Source: Cupriavidus pauculus
Lineage (GTDB): Bacteria; Pseudomonadota; Gammaproteobacteria; Burkholderiales; Burkholderiaceae
Direction: 5' to 3'
NCBI RefSeq assembly: GCF_002858765.1
Contig: NZ_PJRP01000007.1
Coordinates: forward strand, 62,001-126,000
DNA length: 64,000 bases
Numbering within the stretch: the first letter of the stretch is position 1; each line of letters opens with the position of its first letter. Below the pieces are notes generated by a model that did no database searches, was not told where the DNA came from, and saw only the letters and a program-made list of their open reading frames with translations. Below, in pieces: positions 45,103 to 54,629 of this stretch. A program made the position numbers and the translations under genes.

Positions 45103-46104
45103 TTAGTTTGCAGTAATGTTGGCGGCCTTAATCACGCCTGCCCACTTCTGCCTGTCGACTTTCAGGAAATCCCGGAACTTCTCGGGCGAGTTCCCCACAA
45201 TTTCCATACCATCCTGTTGCAGCCGCTGTGCGATATCGGGCTGCCTCAGCACCTGCTGCACCTCCTTCTGCAGCCGTGCTACGACCAGAGCTGGCGTTCC
45301 CTTCGGGGCGCATATGCCCGTCCAGGCCACGGGCTCAAAGTCCTTGACGCCCGCTTCGGCAAACGTCGGCACCTCGGGTAAGCCATCCAGCCGATGGGCC
45401 GCTGCGACGCCGAGCACCCGCAACTTGCCCGACTTCGCGTATTGCAAGGAACTGATCGGCTGGTCGAAGATGAGCGATACCTGGCCCCCGAGCAGGTCGG
45501 CCATGGCCTGACCCGTACCCTTGTAAGGCACATGCACGATATCGACCCCGGTTCGCAGCTTGAGCATCTCCCCTGCCAGATGACCCGCCGTTCCATTGCC
45601 AGAGGACGCGTAGTTGAGCTTGCCAGGGTTTGCCTTGGCGTAGGCAATGAGCTCCTTGACGTTGTGGATGGGCAGTGACGCATTGACCAGTGCCACGTAT
45701 GGCGTATTGGCAATCAGCGAGACCGGCACGATGTCCGTCTGGGCGTCATAGCTCATCTTTTGCAGGCTTGGCTGGATCGACAACATGCCCGTCGTGCAAA
45801 TCATCAGCGTATGGCCATCGGCCGGGGCCTTGAGCATGGTGTCCGCGGCGATGTTGCCACCGGCCCCCGGCCGGTTGTCGATCAACACCTGCTTTCCCAG
45901 CGCTTCGGCAAGCTTTGGCGCAATCAGGCGGGCGACGATATCGTTCGAGCCGCCTGGCGAAAAACCGACAAGAATGCGGATCAGCCGGGTTGGCCAGGCT
46001 TCCACCCCAGTGGTGGCGTTGGCACTTGCCGCGGCAAGTGACAGACAGACGGTAACTAGCTTCAGGAAAGCTGGGCGAATCAGGGGGCTGGGCAGGCGGC
46101 GCAT
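45103..46104 (-). CDS. Bug/TctC-family periplasmic binding protein
   Basis: 333 aa from the ATG at 46104; the frame runs to 46365, but that part overlaps the aminotransferase and has no signal peptide. The signal peptide ends at SANA (~residue 29), then VGFSPGGSNDIVAR and VPYKGTGQAMADLLGGQV identify the Bug family. It is followed after 9 bases by the RraA-like gene, so it may import the carboxylate processed by it. No TctAB partner is visible. Confidence 0.92.
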   Translation of the reverse strand: MRRLPSPLIRPAFLKLVTVCLSLAAASANATTGVEAWPTRLIRILVGFSPGGSNDIVARLIAPKLAEALGKQVLIDNRPGAGGNIAADTMLKAPADGHTLMICTTGMLSIQPSLQKMSYDAQTDIVPVSLIANTPYVALVNASLPIHNVKELIAYAKANPGKLNYASSGNGTAGHLAGEMLKLRTGVDIVHVPYKGTGQAMADLLGGQVSLIFDQPISSLQYAKSGKLRVLGVAAAHRLDGLPEVPTFAEAGVKDFEPVAWTGICAPKGTPALVVARLQKEVQQVLRQPDIAQRLQQDGMEIVGNSPEKFRDFLKVDRQKWAGVIKAANITAN

Positions 46105-46205
46105 GATGTTTCGTTTCGTCGTGGTAGAGGAAGGGTTGCGCTGGCGGAACTGTAAGCGGATCTCTTCGGATCTCTGGGTATTTGTGCAGGGTCTTCGGGA
46201 TGGCG

Positions 46206-47411
46206 CTATGCAAGCAGGGATTCGGCCGCGTGCGCAATGCGCCGAGTGCCTTCTTCCAGCACCTCCATGCTGGTCGCGAACGAGAGCCGGAAATGCGTGT
46301 CGATCCCGTAAGCGGAGCCAGGCAGAAAAGCGATGTTGGCCGCATCGAGCGCAAAGGCCGTCCATTGATCGCTACTCTGGATAGCCAAGCCCTCGCGGGT
46401 CCTTCTGCCGAAAATTCCCGTGCATGACGCGAAGAGATAGAAGGCGCCCGCTGGCGGTTCACACGCGATGCCATCGATGCGGCTCAGCGCATCCACCACG
46501 AAGTCGCGGCGCTGTCGATACACGTCGCGGTTCGCTGCGATAAAGTCTTGCGGCCCGTCCAGCGCGGCAAGTGCGGCGGCCTGCGCCACTGCATTCCCGC
46601 ACGATGTGCTTTGCGATTGCAGCTTGGTCATGGCCTTGATCAAAGCGGCCGGTCCGCCGGCATAGCCGATTCGCCAACCAGTCATTGCATAGGCTTTCGA
46701 TACGCCATTGATCGTCAACGTCCGGTCTGCCAGTTGCGGGCAAACCTGCGCAATGGTGAAAAATCCAGTGCCGTCGTACATCAGGTGCTCATAGATGTCG
46801 TCGGTCATGATCCAGACGTGTGGGTGCCGGTTCAAGACTTCGCCCAGCGCGACCAATTCGTCACGGCTATATGCCGCGCCGCTCGGATTGTTCGGCGCGT
46901 TCAACATGAGCCAACGGGTACGCGGCGTGATCGCTCGCTCCAGCGCTTGCGGTGTCAGCTTGAAGCCAGTCTCCGGCGTGCCGGCAACGAATACGGGGGT
47001 ACCGCCAGCGAACAACGTGATGTCCGGGTAGGACACCCAGTATGGTGCGGGAATGATGACCTCATCGCCCGCCTGCACCGTGCACAGTATTGCGTTGAAG
47101 ATCACTTGCTTCGCGCCAGTGCTGACGATGATCTCGCTGGGCTTGTAGCTCAGTCCGTTTTCGCGCGAAAACTTGCGCGCAACCGCCTCGCGCAACTCGG
47201 ACGTGCCGCCCACATCCGTGTATCCGGTCTTGCCGGACTGCATCGCCGCCAGGGCTGCCTCACAGATGTGCGACGGCGTGGCGAAGTCCGGCTCCCCGGC
47301 CGTCAGGCCGATGACGTCGCGGCCGGCGGCGCGCAATTCGCGCACGCGCTGCCCAGCCATGGAACTGGGAGAAGGTTTGATGCGGTTGAGTCTGTCAGAA
47401 AGCGTCAGCAT
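46206..47411 (-). CDS. PLP-dependent class I aminotransferase (AspC-like)
   Basis: 401 aa. Signatures: GEPDFATP (~residue 39), GYTDVGGTSELREAVARK, NAPNNPSGAAYS (~171), DDIYEHLMYDG (~204) and the PLP-lysine K239 in NGVSKAYAMTGWRIGY. It belongs to the aspartate/aromatic aminotransferase fold-type I group. Together with the Bug and RraA genes on the same strand, it could make a 2-oxo acid that the RraA-type enzyme cleaves. It is divergent from the LysR gene at 47555. Confidence 0.93.
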   Translation of the reverse strand: MLTLSDRLNRIKPSPSSMAGQRVRELRAAGRDVIGLTAGEPDFATPSHICEAALAAMQSGKTGYTDVGGTSELREAVARKFSRENGLSYKPSEIIVSTGAKQVIFNAILCTVQAGDEVIIPAPYWVSYPDITLFAGGTPVFVAGTPETGFKLTPQALERAITPRTRWLMLNAPNNPSGAAYSRDELVALGEVLNRHPHVWIMTDDIYEHLMYDGTGFFTIAQVCPQLADRTLTINGVSKAYAMTGWRIGYAGGPAALIKAMTKLQSQSTSCGNAVAQAAALAALDGPQDFIAANRDVYRQRRDFVVDALSRIDGIACEPPAGAFYLFASCTGIFGRRTREGLAIQSSDQWTAFALDAANIAFLPGSAYGIDTHFRLSFATSMEVLEEGTRRIAHAAESLLA

Positions 47412-47554
47412 GGCGGTTCACAGGTGGATCGATGGGTGCCAGTATGTGAGCCCCTGCCCCATGCCACAAACGAGTAATAAGACTACTTTGCTATTCCATA
47501 ACTTCGTGACGTGGTCCATAGTGGTGCTTTATCGCATCCGAAAGCAGAACAAAC

Positions 47555-48487
47555 ATGAATGTGACGCTTAAGCAACTAGAAGCGTTCTACTTCAGCGTGA
47601 CGAGCACGTCGTTCACCGTTGCGGCCGCCAAACTATTCACAACACAATCAGCGGTTTCGAAGCGCGTGATCGAACTGGAACAGGCGCTTGGCGTGCAGCT
47701 CGTGCACCGCATGCCCAAAGGCCTGGTGCCTACCCAGGCCGGCGCAAGGCTGATACCGATTGCCGAAGAGTCGATGGCGCTCAGGGAGCGGATCGCGCGA
47801 GAAGTCGGCCTCGACAACGAGGTTCGTGGCACGTTTCGCATCGGTGTGACCGAGCTCGTCGCCCTGACCTGGCTCACGCGCCTGCTGCGTGAATTGAAAT
47901 CGGCGCACCCGGCGCTCGAGATCGAACCAGTCGTCGATGCAGGGATGAACCTGTTCTCCGCGCTGGAAGCCAATACGATTGATCTGACCATCTTGCCAGG
48001 GACTTACTGGGGCGATGCGTATCAGTGCGTCGAAGTTGGCCGGGTCGAGGATTTATGGATGGCCAGCCCGAAGCTGGGCATCCCCGATCGCCCCTTGAAG
48101 CCCGATGAGCTTGCGGAGTACCCGGTGTTGGAACAAGCGGCCGGATCTGCCAAAAATGCCTTCTATGGTCCGTGGAATCGCGAGCACGGCTTCAGATTCA
48201 AGAAGGTGTTTTCCACCAACAGCCTCACGGTGTTGCGGGCGCTAACGATCGAGGGGCTGGGCATTAGTCAACTGGCGGTCGACTACTTCGCCTCGGATAT
48301 TAATGCCGGTCTGTTGCGCGTGGTACGCACCGATCCGATGCCACCTCCCCTCATCTACTCGGCGGTGTATCGGCCATCCGGTTTTTCAAGAGCCCTCGAT
48401 GTCATTGCGGAAACAGCTGGCCACGTGTGCAATTTCAAGAGAGGCCCCTTTGACCTCGCGGAGAGCCCGATACGTATGATGCGGTGA
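47555..48487 (+). CDS. LysR-family regulator divergent from the aminotransferase
   Basis: 310 aa. The N-terminal HTH (VTSTSFTVAAAKLFTTQSAVSKRVIELEQALG) is followed by a LysR effector domain. The 143-bp gap to the aminotransferase start suggests control of the aminotransferase-Bug-RraA genes in the classical divergent arrangement. The inducer is unknown, though carboxylate-type inducers are usual. Confidence 0.9.
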   Translation: MNVTLKQLEAFYFSVTSTSFTVAAAKLFTTQSAVSKRVIELEQALGVQLVHRMPKGLVPTQAGARLIPIAEESMALRERIAREVGLDNEVRGTFRIGVTELVALTWLTRLLRELKSAHPALEIEPVVDAGMNLFSALEANTIDLTILPGTYWGDAYQCVEVGRVEDLWMASPKLGIPDRPLKPDELAEYPVLEQAAGSAKNAFYGPWNREHGFRFKKVFSTNSLTVLRALTIEGLGISQLAVDYFASDINAGLLRVVRTDPMPPPLIYSAVYRPSGFSRALDVIAETAGHVCNFKRGPFDLAESPIRMMR

Positions 48488-48573
48488 CCCAGCGCACACG
48501 ACAATCAACGGACCGCTCTGGAGCCGCCATCCTGAGCACGCCTCGTCTTACATGCGGCAGTTGCTGACTCAGC

Positions 48574-50514
48574 CTAACGAAACAACTCGGTGTAGGACAA
48601 GATGCCACGGCCGACGCCGCCTGCTATGACGACCCTGCCGTCCGCCAGCAAGGTTGCGGTATGTTGTTCACGCATTTGCTCAAGACTGCCGACTTGGGAC
48701 CAGCTTCCAGTCGCGGGGTCGTACACCTCGCTTACGAACAAGTCGCTGCCGGCTGTACCGCCAGCCACCAGCACTCGCCCGTTGGCCAGAAGTGTGGCGG
48801 TGTGGAAGTCTCGTGCCTTCCGCAAGCTGCCTGTCGTTGACCACGTACCCGACGCCAGATCGTAAAGTTCAGCGGTTGCGATCGCCTGGGTGCCATCGAA
48901 ACCCCCGACTGCGAGTACCCTGCCGTCGGTGAGTCGCGCGATGGCGTAGGCATCGCGGGCCTGGCGCATGCTGCCGGTTGGGGACCAGGTGCCCGTCGCA
49001 GGATCGTACAGTTCAGCCGACGCCAACGCGACGCCACCGGGTGCCTCGCCGCCGGCTACCAGGACCCTGCCGTCAGCCAACAGCGTCGCTGTGTGCTGCT
49101 CGCGTGCCTGGGCGAGACTGCCGGTCTGCGTCCACGTGCCTGTGGCCGGGTCGTAGAGTTCTGCGGAAGCCAGTCCTCCTTGGCTGCTGCCCTGACTCTC
49201 GCCGCCTGCCACCAGTACGCGACCGTCGCGCAACAGTGTGGCGGTGTGACTATCGCGCTGCTGGCCCAGGCTGCCGGTCTGCGACCAACCGCCGGTGGCG
49301 GGGTCGTAGAGTTCGGCCGAGTTGAGCGCGTTCCCTCCACCGGTGCCGAATCCCCCCGCCACCAGGACTCGCCCGTCGGGCAGAAGCGTGGCGGAGTGCG
49401 CTTGCCGGCTCCGCGCAAGGCTGTCGGTCCGTGTCCAGCCGTTCGTGGACGGGTCGAACAACTCGGAAGAGGACAGAGCCTGCTTCCTGTTTCCACCCGC
49501 CACCAGGACTCGCCCGTCGATCAATAGCGTGGCCGTATGCCGGGCGCGCCCCTGGTTCATGGCATCGGCGGGTTGCCAACGACCGATCTGGACTGCGGCC
49601 ACCGTCAGGGCGATCTGCGCGGTGACGCTGCCGGCACTATTGCTAGCGGTAATGACGAACGTCGTCTGGGCCAGTTCTGCAGTGGGCGTGCCGCTGATGA
49701 CCCCACTCTGCGTGTTGAGGCTCAATCCAGCCGGTAACGCAGGGGATACCGAAAACTGGGTGACTTCGCCGCCGGAATAGGCGGGCTCGTTGTACGTGAT
49801 CGGCGCGCCAACAATGTATTCGGGAAGCGGATCCACATAGACGAGGCCAACCGGCGGCACGGCTACCGCAGCCACTTCGATCGTCAGCAGGGCCTGGACA
49901 CTGTCCACGCTGTTGGTGCCCGTCACCGTATAAACCGCCGATGCGGTCACTGCTGTGGGGGTGCCAGTGATGATGCCGGTCTGAGTGTCAATGGCAAGCC
50001 CCGCCGGAAACGCCGGCGACACACTGTACTGTGTGATTTCGCCACCCGTGCTGATGGGCGTATTGGGCGTAATCGAGGCGTTTATCGGGTAAATGATCGA
50101 TCGGTCCAAGTAGTCCAGGCCATCGGGCGCGATGGGAACGTCCTTGACTTCGATTTCGACCCGGGTGGTCGTACTGCCCGCAGCGTTACTCGCAGTGAGC
50201 GTATAAACCATCGCGTGGCTACTGCCAGTAGGCGTACCGCTGATCGTACAATTCTGGGGATTGAGGCTCAGACCTGGCGGTAATGGCGGAGAGACCGTGC
50301 ATTGCGAAATAGCGCCCCCGCTGTTACTCACGGTCTCAGCGACGATGGGCACGCCTATGGCGTAGATCGGCGATTCGTCGCGCTCGACCAGACCGGCTGG
50401 TGGAGTCAGGGCATTGGTCGTGCTGCCTCCACTATCGCTGCCGCCATTGCTACACCCTGTCAAGATGATTGCCAGAGGCATGAGCAGAATTGCCAGCCAG
50501 CGCAGTTTCTCCAT
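48574..50514 (-). CDS. Exported lipoprotein: three Ig-like domains plus a seven-bladed kelch propeller
   Basis: 646 aa. The lipobox is IILTGC (Cys ~21), followed by a Ser/Gly linker. Three ~85-residue putative Ig (He_PIG/cadherin-like) repeats follow, each with LPxGLS...GxISGTPT. The C-terminal ~330 residues hold seven DGRVLVAGG kelch motifs with [11 protein letters not shown]. The last blade is completed by the first strand ([19 protein letters not shown]), giving a closed seven-bladed ring. Likely a cell-surface or periplasmic binding/adhesion protein; the ligand is unknown. Confidence 0.9.
   Translation of the reverse strand: MEKLRWLAILLMPLAIILTGCSNGGSDSGGSTTNALTPPAGLVERDESPIYAIGVPIVAETVSNSGGAISQCTVSPPLPPGLSLNPQNCTISGTPTGSSHAMVYTLTASNAAGSTTTRVEIEVKDVPIAPDGLDYLDRSIIYPINASITPNTPISTGGEITQYSVSPAFPAGLAIDTQTGIITGTPTAVTASAVYTVTGTNSVDSVQALLTIEVAAVAVPPVGLVYVDPLPEYIVGAPITYNEPAYSGGEVTQFSVSPALPAGLSLNTQSGVISGTPTAELAQTTFVITASNSAGSVTAQIALTVAAVQIGRWQPADAMNQGRARHTATLLIDGRVLVAGGNRKQALSSSELFDPSTNGWTRTDSLARSRQAHSATLLPDGRVLVAGGFGTGGGNALNSAELYDPATGGWSQTGSLGQQRDSHTATLLRDGRVLVAGGESQGSSQGGLASAELYDPATGTWTQTGSLAQAREQHTATLLADGRVLVAGGEAPGGVALASAELYDPATGTWSPTGSMRQARDAYAIARLTDGRVLAVGGFDGTQAIATAELYDLASGTWSTTGSLRKARDFHTATLLANGRVLVAGGTAGSDLFVSEVYDPATGSWSQVGSLEQMREQHTATLLADGRVVIAGGVGRGILSYTELFR
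48600..49560 (-). repeat. Kelch-coding tandem repeats, about 150 bp each
   Basis: Seven imperfect units, each coding for a DGRVLVAGG...ELYDP...W...A...HTAT module of the lipoprotein gene. The DNA copies are clearly related (gccaccagnactcgnccgtc-like cores recur), which suggests growth by internal duplication. Confidence 0.8.
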
Positions 50515-50910
50515 TTCGAACTCCGGCCGCTACTTCAACGTGATTAGCATAGATCACGATAAGTAAGAGCAGCGAGGAAAAATGAACGGAGGCGAATCTC
50601 TGGCTCGCTCGCTCCAAACACGGCGGCACACTCTGTCAGTCGGAGCCCCTCGGCGGCGGAACGGTGACTGCCTCACCGCGGCACGCGTGTGAGCCTCAAT
50701 GCGCGCGGCATACAATGCGCTACCTGAAGATCGGGGATTGCGTTGGCGAACAGGCGATGCATTGAGTATCGGGCAGGTAGTAGCGTCTGATTGCGAGGCA
50801 CCTACGACCATCGACCCCGACTTGCCTCGGCTACTTGCAGTGCGCCGGCGCGCAACTAGACTCAAGTAGCACACGCCGCATTCATCTCGGGGCCGCGGCG
50901 CGTGCGCACC
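50515..50910. other. Divergent intergenic region, no gene recognised
   Basis: About 395 bases between the kelch lipoprotein and the lytic transglycosylase. Short frames exist but none is credible. AT-rich sequence near 50540-50585 could hold the lipoprotein promoter; I cannot assign boxes with confidence. Confidence 0.35.
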
Positions 50911-52467
50911 ATGCCAGTTCGTCTCCTGTACAAGCGTCGTTCCGGACGGCTCTTGAAAAGCCTGGTGGGGATCTTTTTCTTGTGCGGGACCCTTGCTTCA
51001 GCGCAGCATTCTGTGCCGCCAGATATTGCGCCGAAGGCGCGCACCGCCCAAGCAACCACCCAGCCAGCCAATAAGCCCAGCGCAGCGACGGCGCGCAAAT
51101 TCAACCTGGCCACCAAGGCGTGGAAGGGCGACTTCGACGCGATGCTGGAACATCGGGTGATCCGTGTACTTGTGCCCTACAGCCGCACCTTGTATTTCGG
51201 TGACCGGGGCCACGAACGCGGATTGACCGCGGATCTGGTACGCGAATTCGAGAGATATTTGAACAAGAAGTATGCTGGCAAGCTCGGCAAACGTCCGCTG
51301 ACCGTCATTATTATCCCGACCACGCGCGAGCGACTGCTTCCTGATCTCGCTGCCGGGCTCGGCGACATCGCCGCCGGCAACCTGACGGAGACGGACGAAC
51401 GGCTGAAACTGGTCGACTTTGCTGCGCCGCGCGACCAGAAACCCGTGCGCGAACTAGTGGTAACAGGCCCCAGATCGCCCAACTTGAATAGTCTCGACGA
51501 TCTTGCCGGCCAATCCGTGCATGTGCGCCGCTCCAGCAGCTACTACGAAAGCCTGGCCGCCCTAAACGACAGCCTGCGGCGCTCTGGGAAGACGCCGATA
51601 AAACTGGTGCTCTTGCCCGATGCGCTTGAGGATGAAGATGCACTGGAAATGCTCAATGCCGGACTCCTGTCTATTGTGGTCGTGGACGACTGGAAGGCGG
51701 CCATGTGGGCGCAAATCCTCCCCAAGATAAAGGTCCGCAACGACCTGATCCTTCGCAAGGAAGGTTATGTGGGTTGGGCCTACCGCAAGAACAGCCCCCG
51801 GATGCGGGCGGCACTGGACGACTTCAACATCAACCATGTCAAGAAGCACGGCCTTGCTGCATACAATCTCAAGCAATACATGCGTCGAATCACGCAGATC
51901 AAAAACAATGCCAATGACGCGGAGTACAAGCGGTTCGAGCACGCCTTGAGTCTCTTTGATAAGTACGGGAAGGACTACCAGTTTGACCCACTGATGCTTG
52001 CGGCACAGGGCTTCCAGGAATCGAAACTCAAACAGGATGCACGAAGCCGTGTCGGCGCGGTTGGCATCATGCAGATCATGCCGGCTACCGGCCGGTGGCT
52101 TGACGTTGGCAACATCCGGGAAGCAGAAGCCAATATTCATGCGGGTGCCAAATACATGGACCTGCTCATGACCCGCTACTTCCCCGACTCGCATTTTTCG
52201 GATGAGAATCGCGCACTGTTCGCCTTCGCTAGCTACAACGCGGGGCCGGCGAATATTGCCAAGATGCGCAAAGAAGCGACCGCACTCGGACTGGACCCGA
52301 ACAAGTGGTTCAATAATGTTGAGATTGTGGTGGCCGAGGAAATCGGCATGGAAACTACCACGTACGTTCGCAATATCTACAAGTACTACACTGCCTATCG
52401 ATTGCTGCAGGAAAGGCGTATTGAGCGCGAACGCGCGGTCAAGGCGCTTGAGACAAGCAATCGCTAA
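50911..52467 (+). CDS. MltF-like membrane-bound lytic transglycosylase
   Basis: 518 aa from the ATG at 50911; a GTG three codons upstream is also in frame. A signal peptide or anchor (LKSLVGIFFLCGTLASA) is followed by a solute-binding (SBP family 3) domain (~residues 65-310) and a C-terminal SLT domain. In the SLT part the catalytic Glu is in QGFQESKLKQDARS, followed by GIMQIMPATG, and ASYNAGPANI is present. It should cleave murein to 1,6-anhydro-muropeptides, with the SBP-like domain acting as a regulatory module that binds muropeptides. Confidence 0.92.
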   Translation: MPVRLLYKRRSGRLLKSLVGIFFLCGTLASAQHSVPPDIAPKARTAQATTQPANKPSAATARKFNLATKAWKGDFDAMLEHRVIRVLVPYSRTLYFGDRGHERGLTADLVREFERYLNKKYAGKLGKRPLTVIIIPTTRERLLPDLAAGLGDIAAGNLTETDERLKLVDFAAPRDQKPVRELVVTGPRSPNLNSLDDLAGQSVHVRRSSSYYESLAALNDSLRRSGKTPIKLVLLPDALEDEDALEMLNAGLLSIVVVDDWKAAMWAQILPKIKVRNDLILRKEGYVGWAYRKNSPRMRAALDDFNINHVKKHGLAAYNLKQYMRRITQIKNNANDAEYKRFEHALSLFDKYGKDYQFDPLMLAAQGFQESKLKQDARSRVGAVGIMQIMPATGRWLDVGNIREAEANIHAGAKYMDLLMTRYFPDSHFSDENRALFAFASYNAGPANIAKMRKEATALGLDPNKWFNNVEIVVAEEIGMETTTYVRNIYKYYTAYRLLQERRIERERAVKALETSNR

Positions 52468-52834
52468 AACCTCTGCAGCCTAGACTACCACTCGGCAATC
52501 TGACAGGGGTGCATCGGCCCTCGGATCAATGAGAGCACAGGCCCCGCCCATCCGTGTGTCATAACAGCGCCTTTCCGCGAACGATAGATCCCCCATGGCG
52601 TCTGCCTAATCGTTGAGCAGTACTCGCAAACGGCGGCCACTAAGGTCCCGCCGCGGGTTTTCCACAGATTTATCACCGTAGATTGGGAAAAACTTCTTGC
52701 TGGTGCAACGGATGTGCGTTGCGTTTTCGGCGCCAAGTCCCTCGCACAGAATGCTGCGTGAGACACGCTGCAGTTCCTTGTGGTTTCGTCTGTAGGACCA
52801 CGGCGCCCGTCAGCAACTGCGGATCACCAGCAGA
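52468..52834. other. Intergenic stretch, nothing recognised
   Basis: About 365 bases after the transglycosylase gene. No gene, repeat or T-run hairpin is evident. Confidence 0.35.
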
Positions 52835-53032
52835 TCACAGGCATCCGCTCCACGAACCCTCGTGTATTGGCACACCCGGATAGTTGTCGCGTAGCCAGTC
52901 ATGCGCGGCGGCGTGCGTCGGAAAGCGCAGCTCGGGCACCATGACGTTCCCGTTTTCACACAGCAGTAAGACGTGCCAGCGGCTATTAAACGTCTGCAGA
53001 ATTACTCGCTTCGCATTGATCGCATGGCTCAT
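52835..53032 (-). CDS. Small hypothetical protein, 65 aa
   Basis: ATG start with only a weak ribosome binding site. It begins with a beta-rich part (RVILQTFNSRWHVLLLCENG) and continues with a helical part (THAAAHDWLRDNYPG). The layout (beta-hairpin then helix) is like that of the small protein at 2174-2434. No family recognised. Confidence 0.5.
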   Translation of the reverse strand: MSHAINAKRVILQTFNSRWHVLLLCENGNVMVPELRFPTHAAAHDWLRDNYPGVPIHEGSWSGCL

Positions 53033-53198
53033 GGTTCAAGGGCATCAGCCAAACAAGGGACGGTCCCCGATTCTCCGAAGCACCCGCGTGCCGTCGCAAT
53101 AGTCTGAATGCAGTAATTTTCGTGCGAAGAGCCAGAGACCGGGACTATTCGTCCGCCATGGTAAGAAACATGAGGCCAGGTGAGGCTGGGGATCTCCC

Positions 53199-54584
53199 TT
53201 ATTCACCCGCGTCGACCCCATTTTTCCAATCACCACCCAGTGCCAGCAACAGCGCCACACGCTGATTCAAATGATCGGCCTGCACATTGATGAGATCCAT
53301 CTCGGCGACCACCAGCGCGAGCCGTTGCTGCAACAGAATCCGCGTGTCCGTAGCACCAATTTCGGCGCGTGCGTGGGCCCGCTGAGCTAGGACTCGGCAT
53401 TCATCCACTCTGGCTCGCAGTTGGCCGGTGCGCTCAGCATAGCCGAATTCGGCCTGCAGACCTGCTTCTACCTCACCCAGTGCCTGCAAGGCAGTGTTAC
53501 CGTAGGCGATAAGCGCTGCACGCTCTTCCGCGCTGTAGTAATCCACCTTAGCCTTGAGTTCCCCACCCATAAAGATCGGCGCAAAGAACGATCCATTGAG
53601 TCCCTTGATCGGACTGCTGGCCTGATTGAGCAGGAACACATCGCTTCGGATGCCGGTAATGGCAGCGCTAATCGAAATCTGCGGCAGGCGCGCTGCCTCG
53701 GCCGACTGACGCATATCGAAGGCCGCGGCAACACGGTGCGCTGATGCCTTCAGGTCGGGCCGACGCTCGACCAGGTTCGCCGGCAAGCCCGCAGCCGGGG
53801 CCGGTGGCATGGCCGGCAGCTCTGAACTTGTAGCGATTTCCCCGGCAGGATAGCGACCCAACAACAATTCCAGCGCTTGTGCCGCTTGGCTTCGTGCCAG
53901 TTCGGCTTTTCCGATGGCGTCACGTTGGAGACGAAGTGCATTGCGCGCTTCTAGCAGTTCGGTCTCCGGTGCCACCCCGATCTCGACGCGTTGGCCAGTG
54001 AGGCGCACCAATTCTTCAAGAATCGTGGCGCTTTGCCGCAGCCGAACCTCCAGTTCAGCGTTCTGAATCAACGTGAACCATGCCTTGGCAGTCGTCGCCG
54101 CAACGACGCGCTGGGCCCAGAGATAATCATCCTTCGTTGCCGCATATTGCGATTGCGCAGCGCGCGACTCGGCGCGAATGCGTCCCCAGAGATCGATCTC
54201 CCAACTCGCGCCGATCGACAGGATCTGCGTTTCGGAGTTGCCCGCCCTACCCTTGACGCCCGCGCTCGGGAGTAAACCGCTGCGCTGGACGGCAACGAGC
54301 GCCTGAGCTTGCTGCACGCGCACTGCGGCCACGCGGAGATTACCGTTGTGCGCCACGGCTTCCCTCACCAGTCTTTGCAACTCGGGATCATCGAAGGCAG
54401 CGAGCCAGCCATTGGCATCGACGCCAGTCGCGCCCTCGTTCACCCACATGGCTTGCCCTTCGAGCGCCGGCACTGCCTGGCGTACAAGATTTGCGCCCTC
54501 GGGTGCATTCTGCAGCGCGCAGCCGCCAAGCAAGGCGACCGGGAGCGCCAGCAGCAAAGTCTTTCTCAGTTGAAACGACGGCAT
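53199..54584 (-). CDS. NodT/OprM-family outer-membrane efflux lipoprotein
   Basis: 461 aa. The lipobox LLGGC (Cys ~22) is followed by two TolC-type repeats; AVQRSGLLPSAGVKG and VERRPDLKASAHRVAAAFD are typical of the RND-OMF NodT group. It forms the outer-membrane exit duct for a tripartite pump. It lies 45 bases after a HlyD-type adaptor gene on the same strand. Confidence 0.93.
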   Translation of the reverse strand: MPSFQLRKTLLLALPVALLGGCALQNAPEGANLVRQAVPALEGQAMWVNEGATGVDANGWLAAFDDPELQRLVREAVAHNGNLRVAAVRVQQAQALVAVQRSGLLPSAGVKGRAGNSETQILSIGASWEIDLWGRIRAESRAAQSQYAATKDDYLWAQRVVAATTAKAWFTLIQNAELEVRLRQSATILEELVRLTGQRVEIGVAPETELLEARNALRLQRDAIGKAELARSQAAQALELLLGRYPAGEIATSSELPAMPPAPAAGLPANLVERRPDLKASAHRVAAAFDMRQSAEAARLPQISISAAITGIRSDVFLLNQASSPIKGLNGSFFAPIFMGGELKAKVDYYSAEERAALIAYGNTALQALGEVEAGLQAEFGYAERTGQLRARVDECRVLAQRAHARAEIGATDTRILLQQRLALVVAEMDLINVQADHLNQRVALLLALGGDWKNGVDAGE

Positions 54585-54629
54585 GGACTTCTCTCTTCCA
54601 AATTACTGGAAATCTACGATCGAGCAAAC

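Noticed and set aside
48600-49560. Regular repeats that might suggest a CRISPR array
   Set aside because: Units are ~150 bp, imperfect and in-frame kelch modules of a protein gene; there are no spacers.
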